Source of the DNA: Aegilops tauschii subsp. strangulata
Taxonomy: Eukaryota > Streptophyta > Magnoliopsida > Poales > Poaceae
Direction: 5' to 3'
Assembly (NCBI RefSeq): GCF_002575655.3
Contig: NC_053035.3
Span: 89,491,322 to 89,555,321, forward strand
DNA length: 64,000 nt
Positions 56,136 through 64,000 of the stretch are shown piece after piece. Under the pieces are notes generated by a model. That model ran no database searches. It saw nothing but the letters and a program-made list of their open reading frames with translations, and was not told the origin of the DNA. How positions within the stretch are numbered: position 1 is the first letter of the stretch; each line of letters opens with the position of its first letter. The position numbers and the translations under genes were made by a program.

Positions 56136-57985
56136 AGCATCAGCCGCCTCATTCTTTCTTCAATCAAGATGCTCCACCATAACCTTTGAAGTGACCAGCA
56201 ATATTATCAACCGCCCGGCGATAAGCCGCCATGAGCGGGTCTTTGGAATCCCAAGTGCCAGAGACCTGCCGAGCCACCAAATCTGAGTTGCTGAAGCACC
56301 TGACCCGGCTTAAATTAATTCATCTCCTTAGCCATCCGAAGACCGTAGAGCAGAGCTCATATTCAGCCGCGTTATTAGTACAAGGAACACATCAACCTTA
56401 AAACATAACAAAACTTGTCACCACGTGGGGAAGTCATAATAACTCCGCCCCCGAACCTTCTAACTGCTTGGACCCATCGAAATGAATAGTCCAATATGTG
56501 TTATCCGGCTTCTCCTCAGGCATCTGCAACTCTGTCCAGTCATTAATGAAATCCACAAGAGCTTGAGACTTGATTGCTGTTCTCGGCATATATTTCAAGC
56601 CATGAGGTCCAAGCTCTATTACGCACTTGGCAACCCGGCCAGTGGCCTCTCTATTTTGAATAATATCTCCTGAGGGAGCAGAACTGACCATGGTAATAGG
56701 ATGGCCCAGAAAGTAGTGCTTCCGCTTTCAGCTCGCCATAAACACCCCATAAACCAGTTTCTGCCAATGTGGGTATTGCTGCTTGGACTCAATGAGTACT
56801 TCATTGACATAATAAGCCAGCCTTTGGACTAGGTACTCCTTACCCGTCTCCTTTTGTTCCACTACAACCGCAACACTGATAGCTCTGCTGTTAGCTGCCA
56901 CGTATAACAGCAAGTGTTCCTTCTCAATGGGAGCCGCAAGGACGGGTAGCTCAGCTAACTGTTCCTTGAGTTCCTCAAACGCCTCATTAGCCACGTCACT
57001 CCAAACAAAACGGTATGTTTTCTTCATCATCTTGTATAGAGGAATTGCCTTCTCTCCCAGACGGCTTATGAACCGGCTTAAGGTGGCGATACGACCCGCC
57101 AAGCGCTGAATATCATTGACACACGCCGGCTTAGCCAATGAAGTGATGGCTTTAATTTTCTCTGGGTTAGCTTCAATGCCTCTCGCCGAGACCAGAAAAC
57201 CCAAGCTTGCCCGCACGCACACCAAAAACACATTTGGTCGGGTTAAACATCATTTTGTAGACCCGGAGATTATCAAAGGTCTCTTTCAAATCATCCAACA
57301 GAGTCTCCTTCTTTTTCGATTTCACAACAATATCATCCACATAAGCGTGAACATTGCGTCCAATCTAGTTATGAACACAGTTCTGAACACAACGTTGATA
57401 AAGTCGCCTGCGCGCTCTTGAGCCCAAAAGGCATAGACACATAGTAGAAAGCTCCAAAAGGTGTGATGAAAGCCGTTTTCTCTTGGTCTTTAACTGCCAT
57501 CTAAATCTGATGATAACCAGAATAAGCATCCAGGAAACTCAAATGCTCACAACCCGCCGTGGCATCTATGATCTGATCAATGCAGGGAAGAGCAAAAGGA
57601 TCAGCCAGACAGGCTTTAGGTCTGTATAATCCACACACATACGCCAAGAGACATTTTTCTTAAGTACCAGCACCGGGTTAGCCAACCACTCAGGGTGAAA
57701 AACTTCAATGATGAACCCGGCCGCTAAGAGCCGGGCCAGCTCTTCTCCAATGGACTTACGTCTTTCTTCATTAAACGGCGAAGGAATTGCTTGACTGGCT
57801 TAAACTTAGGATCAATATTAAGAGTCTGCTCAGCGAGTTCTCTCGGTACACCCGGCATATCTGAAGGCTTCCATGCAAAGATGTCACGACTCTCACGGAT
57901 GAACTCGATGAGCACGCTTTCCTATTTCGAATCCATATTAGCACTGATAGTGAACTGCTGAGATGAGTCGTCAGGGACAAAATCA
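56136..57985 (-). pseudogene. Gypsy C reverse transcriptase and RNase H, decayed
   Basis: Minus-strand fragments in several frames. A frame near 57915-57724 has LIEFIRESRDIFAWKP and DMPGVPRELAEQTL. RT motifs follow, among them a SGYHQI-type sequence ending in a stop and YVDDIVVK near 57340. 57231-56728 has IEANPEKIKAITSLAKP, QRLAGRIATLSRFISRL and ELKEQLAELPVLAAP. 56691-56434 has RNase H-like IHFDGSKQLEGSGAELL. An in-frame TAG at 57924-57922 sits at the same place as one in gypsy D. RT and RNase H would make cDNA from element RNA; this copy is dead. Confidence 0.8.
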
Positions 57986-57987
57986 AC

Positions 57988-58580
57988 CTATTTGGTGTCA
58001 TCCGCCAACTTAAATTTCAACAAAGGCTCTTGCTCCATGGTAGGCTTCTTCAAAGGGGTCATATCCCCCGGGTCAACATTATCTTTATAAAACTTAAGCT
58101 CCTCCTTGGCACCAGCAGACTCAACATAAGCAGCATCACCTTCTTCACACTCCAAAGCAATCTTTCTATTACCATGGACTGCAATGGTACCCTTACGTCT
58201 TGGCATCTTAAGCTGTAGATACACATAACAAGGCCGTGTCTTAAGCTTGGCATAAGCCGGCCGTCCAAACAAGGCATGATAAGGGATTTTTATTTTAACC
58301 ACCTCAAACCACAACGTCTCTGCTCTGTAATCATAGTCATCGCCAAAAGCCACTTCCAAGGCAATCTTACCAACTGGGTATGCCGACTTACCCGGTACCA
58401 CGCCGTGACAGACTGTAGAAGAAGGCTTAAGATCTTTGTCAGTCAAATTCATACGGCGAAAGGTATCATAATAAAGGATATTGATGCTGCTGCCTCCATC
58501 CATGAGCATCTTAGTAAATTTATAACCCCCAACTTGAGGGGCTACCACCAATGCCAGCTGACCCGGATTGTCAACCCGGG
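57988..58580 (-). pseudogene. Gypsy C protease region
   Basis: The frame from the insertion junction to 57988 has VVAPQVGGYKFTKML, then MDGGSSINILYYDTF at the protease active-site position, FHALFGRP-like sequence (YHALFGRPAYAKL) and GDAAYVESAGAKEELKF. The Asp-Gly-Gly active-site form is usual for this lineage in my recollection. The right end is cut by the LTR fragment at 58581. The gag of this copy is not found in the window. Confidence 0.8.
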
Positions 58581-59257
58581 TGTAACGCCCACGATGCGGC
58601 TATATCTCCCACGTGTCGAGGCATGACTTAGAGGCATAACCGCATTGTGGCATTGTCGCAAGAAGGGTTATCTTCACACAATCCCATGTAATGAACAAGA
58701 ATGGGATAACGAGAGTTGGCTTACAATCGCCACTTCACACAAAACATAAATTAATTCATACATCATCCAAAATCCACACATAGACCGACTACGGTCAAAC
58801 CCAAATGAAAATAAGATAACCCCAAATGCTAGATCCCCAATCGTCCCAACTGGGCTCCACTACTGATCATCAGGAAAAGAGACATAGTAACGACCACGTT
58901 CCTCGTCGAACTCCCACTTGAGCTCGGTTGCGTCACCTGCACTGGCATCGTCGGCACCTGCAACTGTTTTGGTAGAATCTGTGAGTCACGAGGACTCAGC
59001 AATCTCATACCCGCGAGATCAAGACTATTTAAGCTTATAGGAAAGGATGGTTTAATGAGGTGGAGCTGCAGCAGGCACTAAGCATATATGGTAGCTAACA
59101 TACGGAAAAGAGAGCGAGAAGAGAAGTAACGCAACGGTCGCGAAGCTAGAAATGATCAAGAAGTGATCCTGAAACTACTTACATTCATGCATAACTCCAA
59201 CCGTGTTCACTTCCCGGACTCCGCCGAGAAGAGACCATCACGGCTACACACACAGTT
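58581..59257 (+). mobile_element. LTR fragment of another gypsy element
   Basis: The sequence starts TGTAACGCCCACG at 58581, similar in form to the gypsy E LTR start (TGTGACACCC), and interrupts the protease of gypsy C. The bases before it are ccggg. Gypsy D cuts it at 59257, so the rest of this LTR or element lies beyond the window. No ORF of interest. Confidence 0.5.
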
Positions 59258-59776
59258 TGTTGAGGATATAACCATTAGAGTCACCCGCCCAGGAGGGGCC
59301 AGGTTATGTCATAATGGTCATCACGCGAAGCCCAGTACCAAACTTGAAGACGGCGGGTCAATAATGGGCTTAAGACCCGGAGATGGCTTAAGGCCCGTAG
59401 TGATAACCGCCGTTATGGTGAAACTTGTAGTGTAAGGAAAGAATAGTTAAGAGTCCGAGCCGGACACTGTTATGAGCCGGCCGGGACTCTGAGAGCCGCT
59501 GGGCGTCAACCTCTCTATATAAAGGGACGACCCGGTGGCGGTTTAGGGACAAGTAAGACCAAATCGATAACCAGGCAGGACGGTTTAGCTCCTGGTCGTC
59601 GAAACCCTAATCAATACCACCTCAACTGGACGTAGGCTTTTACCTTCACCGTAAGGGGCCGAACCAGTATAACCCTCGTGTTCCTTGTCCCGTTTAACCC
59701 CTTTAAGCTTCCTAGCTGCGATGGTTCTACGACTAAGTCCTTGCACGAGGACATCTGCCGTGACAATTCCACGACA
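59258..59776 (+). repeat. 5' LTR of gypsy D
   Basis: 519 bp, TGTTGAGGATATAAC to CCACGACA. CTATATAAAGGGACG near 59514 is the probable TATA box. Confidence 0.8.
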
Positions 59777-59777
59777 G

Positions 59778-59795
59778 TTGGCGCCCACCATGGGG
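59778..59795 (+). promoter_or_regulatory. Primer binding site of gypsy D
   Basis: TTGGCGCCCACCATGGGG directly follows the LTR and overlaps the gag ATG at 59790. Confidence 0.7.
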
Positions 59796-62245
59796 CTGAC
59801 GCACGGTGGATTTGAGTTCTTGAAGGGCAGCTTCGAAGGGCTCAAGGGATACGTTGTGGGCCGGATGACCAAGAGTCGTCGCGGCAAGCTCTACATCGAC
59901 GATGCAAGCTGGGGCCCCGACGCCGGCTCAATCGAGTACGGGTACTGGGTCCCCTTCAGCGGAATCCATGTCTTCATTGGCAAGATCGGTGAGCCGGGCC
60001 CTGAGCCGGATCTCTGCGCCGATCTCGTCGAGACGGCTCAGCGTGCACGACCCGCCCAGGCTCTACCTGCCTTGAAGCATGCTTTCGTGGGATGTGTCCA
60101 TGGAGGACTCTCTGAAGGATTTGGATCTGCTGATGAGACGGCCGCCGGCTCTAACGGCAAGTCGTCTACAGATGAGTCAAACTCGTTGTATCAACTTCAA
60201 GATGGCAGGCTCAGGGGTTGTTCCGATGGCGACAGCATTCCGGACCCCTTTGAGCCGCCGAGCCGGGTTGGAATCTTCATGGCCGGCGCACAACCTGTTC
60301 AAAACCCCACCGCCGGGTCAGGAAGCCCTGTGCCCTCGTCGGCTCAGGCGCTGATAGATCTCACAGACAAGATGACGGTCCTGTTGACCGCTACGGTTGC
60401 CCCGGCGGATCAAGTTCAGCATGACGCGGAGGTGGCACAGTTAAAGTTGGATCTAGCAAAAGCCAAGGAGGATCTGGCGGCGGAAGGGATCAGGATGGCT
60501 GCAGAGAGGGCGGCTCTCGACGCCCAGACTCAGCTGATCCAGGCACAGTCTTTCCGGCTCACGATGGATCAAAACACGTCCAATGAGGTCATGAGAAGGA
60601 GGCATCAAAAGGCCCAATCTCGACTCCCTCCGGTTTACGATCCTCGAAACCTCTTCAACAAGCCTGGGGCAGGGCCTAGTAACCCGCCAGAGATCATAGG
60701 GCCCGGGGCTGGAACGCCAATTCAGCCCCAAGTGATGGGACCTCCCCGGGTGAACCCTGCCCCGCCTCAGTACGTGCCAATACCACCGGGTCATTATGCC
60801 AACCCGTTGGAAAACATGGTCGCCGCGGCGGCGCGGCTGGCGGCTCCCCCAGTTGATGGTGACTCTCCAACGGCGGTTGAAACCCGCCGGGTCAGAGAAC
60901 TCCTTCAGACGGCTCTGGCGCAGCAAGAGGCATATTCTTATAGCCGGGACAGGATTCATTCAACCCCTCGTCCAGGCCGGAGCCCGAGTTATAGCAGACA
61001 CATGGTCTCAGCGACCGGCTCAAGTAATGTCCGACGCCATGACTTGCCTCCTGGCCACGGCCCGGCTCATAACGGAGCCTTTCACGCGGCAGACCAAGAC
61101 AGAGCACGGCAAGAGGCGGAGCAGGTGCCTCAGTTGACGGCTTACCAGCCACCCCCGGCTTATCCGACGGCTTCCATCGACGTGGGTATACCTACGAGGA
61201 CTGGAGGTGTTCCTTGTCTGGTGCCGGCTCTGCGTAATGAACGTCTGCCCAAGGATTTCAAAGGGCCAAGGAAAGTGCCTAATTACACAGCTGATTTGCA
61301 ACCCGGAGCATGGATCGAGAGTTACGAGATGGCTATGGAGTTGCTGGAGGTCAGTGAAGCGGCAATGGCCAAGTACTTCACCATGATGTTAGATGGGACT
61401 CCCGCACTTGGTTGAAAGGGCTGCCACCGAATTCTATCGGGTCTTGGGCTGAGCTAAAAGCCCGGTTCGTCCAAAACTTCAAAGATACCTGTAGGCAGTC
61501 TATGTCCATTGTGTATTTGACTAACTATAAGCAGCAGGAGGGTGAGTCTACAACCCATTGGGTTCGCCGGGTCAAAGAAATAATACATTCATCTGATAAG
61601 ATGGATGCCAGCTCTGCAGTCTTAATGTTGGAGCAGAATTGTCGTTTCATGCCCCTGAAGATGAAACTCGGGGGGCTCAAGCGCGATTGCAATGATATGG
61701 GTACGCTGATGGCGGCTCTCGTCAAGTACGCCGACTCTGATAGTACCAAGGACCCCGCGTCGGATGATGAAAGGACAGGGAAGGGAAAGAAGAACGGCAA
61801 TGGCATGGGTCCTCAGCATAACCCGGCGAACCAAGGAGGTAGCAAGCGTAAGGCTGATGGCATTATAGAGTTTGTGGCCAACGCCAGCTCACAGGGTAAC
61901 AACCAGCGACGTAAGGGGAGGCCACCTCCCCGAGCCGGCGGGTCAGGCCCGACGCTTGAGCAGTTGTTGAATGAGCCTTGTCCAAGGCATGGCTCTAGGG
62001 AGAAGCCAGCTACTCATCTATGGAAAGATTGCGGAATCATGAAGGCCTTTAAGAATTCCAATGCCTTTAATGGCAACAATGGCACGGGCGGCAGCTCAGG
62101 CGCCGGCGGCTTTCATGGCCCGGGCGGCGGCTCAAATTTCAATCCTCAGAATGTTCAAGGGGGCTTTAATCAGCAGTCCGGCCAGGGTCATCAACAGCAG
62201 CAGGAGGGATACCAGACCAATCCAAAGCAGCTCAATGGTGGATAG
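59790..62245 (+). pseudogene. Gypsy D gag, one frameshift
   Basis: ATG 59790 (MGLTHGGFEFLKGSF) was chosen because it follows the primer site, although the frame is open from 59685. The first frame ends at 61415 just after AAMAKYFTMMLDGT. A missing base near 61400 shifts the frame, which continues to 62245. The gag core spans the break (LQPGAWIESYEMAMELLEV before, SWAELKARFVQNFKDT after). Upstream is a coiled-coil-like segment (LKLDLAKAKEDLAAEG). Downstream are a variant zinc knuckle (CPRHGSREKPATHLWKDC near 61980) and a Gly/Asn/Gln-rich tail. At about 818 codons it is long for gag, as in Tat-type elements. It would form cytoplasmic particles. Confidence 0.85.
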
Positions 62246-62251
62246 TATCAT

Positions 62252-64000
62252 GTGTTTACCACCAGTCTGTGCAAGCGAGATCAGAAGCTTCATAAGAGGG
62301 CTGTGAATGCTGTTGAGCCGGCGGTTCCACGCTATTTAAGATGGTCTGAGCAGCCTATTGTGTTGAGTAGGGAAGATCACCCTCCCCGGGTTGATAATCC
62401 GGGTCACCTGGCCCTGGTGGTGGCTCCTCAGGTGGGGGGACATAATTTCACTAAAGTGCTCATGGACGGAGGCAGCAGCATCAACATCCTCTATTATGAG
62501 ACCTTCCGTCGTATGGGGTTGATTGATAAGAACCTCAGCCAGTCCAATACTGTTTTCCATGGTGTGGTGCCTGCTAAGTCGGCATATCCAGTTGGTAAGA
62601 TCGAGTTGGAAGTGGCTTTTGGAGATGAGTACAACTACAGGGCGGAAAAATTGACCTTTGAGGTGGTTAAGATAAGAAGTCCGTATCATGCTATATTTGG
62701 GCGGCCGGCTTACGCCAAGTTCATGGCACGGCCGTGTTACGTGTATTTACAGCTCAAGATGCCGGGTCACAACGGGACCATTACGGTTCATGGCAGCCGA
62801 AAGATAGCCTTGGAGTGTGAGGAAGGTGACGATGCTTATGCATAATCTGTTTGTGCAACAGAGGAGTTGAAGTTTTACAAGGACAATGTTGACCCGGTAG
62901 ATATGACATCTTTGAAAAAGCCGACCACGGAGCATGAGCTGGCAATGAAGTTTAAGTCAGCTGATGAGACTAAACTTGTTGACTTCGTTCCAGGTGACTC
63001 ATCTCAGCAGTTTAGCATCAGTGCCCGTCTGGATCCAAAATAGGAAAGCGCGCTCATCGAGTTCATCCGTGAGAACAGGGACATTTTTGCATGGAAACAT
63101 TCTGACATGCCAGGTGTACCTAGAGAACTCGCTGAGCACACTCTCAATATTGATCCGAAATTTAAGCCGGTCAGGCAATTCCTTCGGCGGTTTAATGAGG
63201 AGAGGCGGAAAGCCATTGGTGAGGAGGTGGCCCAGCTCTTGGCGGCCGGGTTTATTGTTGAAGTCTTTCATCCAGAATGGTTAGCTAACCCGGTACTCGT
63301 GCTCAAGAAGAATGGCACCTGGCGGATGTGTGTGGACTACACGGACTTAAACAAGGCTTGTCCGGCTGATCCTTTTGCTCTCCCCCGTATTGATCAAATC
63401 ATTGATGCTACGGCGGGTTGTGAGCGCTTAAGTTCTTTGGATGCTTATTCTGGATACCATCAGATTAAAATGGCAGTTAAGGACCAGGAGAAGACAGCGT
63501 TCATCACTCCCTTTGCAGCCTTCTGTTATGTGTCTATGCCTTTTGGACTCAAGAGTGCACAGGCGACTTATCAGCGTTGCGTGCAGCATTGTCTTCGTAA
63601 CCAGATTGGGCGCAATGTTCATGCCTATGTGGATGATATCGTGGTTAAGTCCAGGGAGAAGGAGACCCTAGTAGATGATCTTAGAGAAACCTTTGATAAT
63701 CTCCGGGTTTACAAGATGATGCTTAACCCGGCCAAGTGTGTTTTTGGTGTTCCCGCAGGCAAGCTCTTGGGTTTCCTGGTTTCTCAAAGAGGCATTGAGG
63801 CTAACCCGGAGAAGATCAAGGCAATCACCTCTCTGGCTAAGCCGGTGTGCATAAACGACGTCCAACGTCTGGCGGGCCGCATCGCTGCTTTGAGCCGGTT
63901 TATAAGCCGTTTGGGTGAAAAGACCATGCCACTGTACCAGTTGATGAAGAAAACAGCTGACTTTATCTAGAATGATGCTGCAAATGCTGCCTTTGAGGAT
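62252..64000 (+). pseudogene. Gypsy D protease and reverse transcriptase
   Basis: The protease frame contains LVVAPQVGGHNFTKVLM, then DGGSSINILYYETF and HAIFGRPAYAKFMARP, and stops at TAA 62843-62845. The same frame resumes with EELKFYKDNVDP and reaches TAG 63041-63043. It continues into RT: IRENRDIFAWKHSDMPGVP, RMCVDYTDLNKACPADPF, LDAYSGYHQIKM, YVSMPFGLKSAQATYQR, YVDDIVVKSREKE (catalytic YVDD at 63625-63636), and IEANPEKIKAITSL. A third stop, TAG at 63968, falls just before the window end. The frame is otherwise intact. The product would process gag-pol and copy RNA into DNA. Confidence 0.88.

Larger units (their letters stand above)
10153..58580 (-). mobile_element. Gypsy C, outermost element, interrupted
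   Basis: This is a minus-strand gypsy element of the Tat-like type, spread by insertions. Reading the minus strand in order: protease (58580-57988), reverse transcriptase and RNase H (57985-56434), integrase (56135-54723), 3' noncoding sequence (54722-54381, then 13822-13517), an antisense gene (11393-13516, plus), polypurine tract (10433-10445) and 3' LTR remnant (10432-10153). Everything from 13823 to 54380 is later insertion. The 3' LTR is cut by the copia element and the 5' part by the LTR fragment at 58581. Gypsy D is a second copy of the same family. That the two separated parts are one element is inferred from order, strand and family. Confidence 0.7.
59258..64000 (+). mobile_element. 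Gypsy D, 5' part, same family as gypsy C
   Basis: A plus-strand element with 5' LTR (59258-59776), primer site, gag (59790-62245) and protease-RT (62252 to window end). LTR start, TATA block and protein sequence match gypsy C, which lies on the opposite strand. Its RNase H, integrase and 3' LTR, and any antisense gene, are off-window. Breaks: a frameshift near 61400 and stops at 62843, 63041 and 63968. The 5 bp before the LTR are cagtt. Confidence 0.85.

Overview
This window looks like intergenic DNA of a large grass genome, most likely a Triticeae (wheat, barley, rye or a relative). The evidence is the density of nested LTR retrotransposons, two CACTA DNA transposons with typical subterminal repeats, a probable small Helitron, and LTRs that I recognise as Triticeae types (Sabrina/WHAM-like, a SIRE/Maximus-like copia, a Tekay-type chromovirus). 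I see no tRNA, rRNA, CRISPR array or convincing free-standing host gene. The only near-intact coding units belong to, or are carried by, mobile elements. Family names come from memory of sequence types and were not checked by search.

The layout is one deep nest. The outermost element, gypsy C (minus strand), has its 3' LTR remnant at 10153-10432, an antisense gene on the plus strand at 11393-13516, and its decayed pol at 54381-58580. Its LTR is split by a copia element (7817-10152, minus). That copia gag is split by gypsy A (1752-7816, plus), and gypsy A is split by a Sabrina-like element whose 3' LTR is 183-1751. Downstream of C's antisense gene sits CACTA-1 (from 13823; its remainder is 43178 to about 49.5 kb). 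CACTA-1 is split by gypsy B (15183-43172, target duplication gacaa). Gypsy B contains the young chromovirus gypsy E (18699-32485, target duplication ggagg) and CACTA-2 (34750-41627). To the right lie a probable Helitron (49974-50495) and a truncated WHAM/Sabrina-like element (51158-54380). The pol of C is then cut by an LTR fragment (58581-59257), which is itself cut by gypsy D (59258 to the window end, plus strand), from the same family as C.

Several elements carry genes beyond gag-pol. Gypsy A and gypsy C each have an antisense gene of the Transposase_28 ('putative gypsy type transposon') kind. Gypsy B has LTRs and a 3' flank like those of A but carries a different antisense gene that looks B3-like. 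CACTA-2 is inserted in frame inside that antisense gene and itself carries a four-exon, phase-consistent gene that also looks B3-like. Gypsy E is almost intact but has three in-frame stops, all TAG, and an extra ORF between its 5' LTR and gag. CACTA-1 encodes a Transposase_24-like protein on the minus strand and shows series of duplicated exons.
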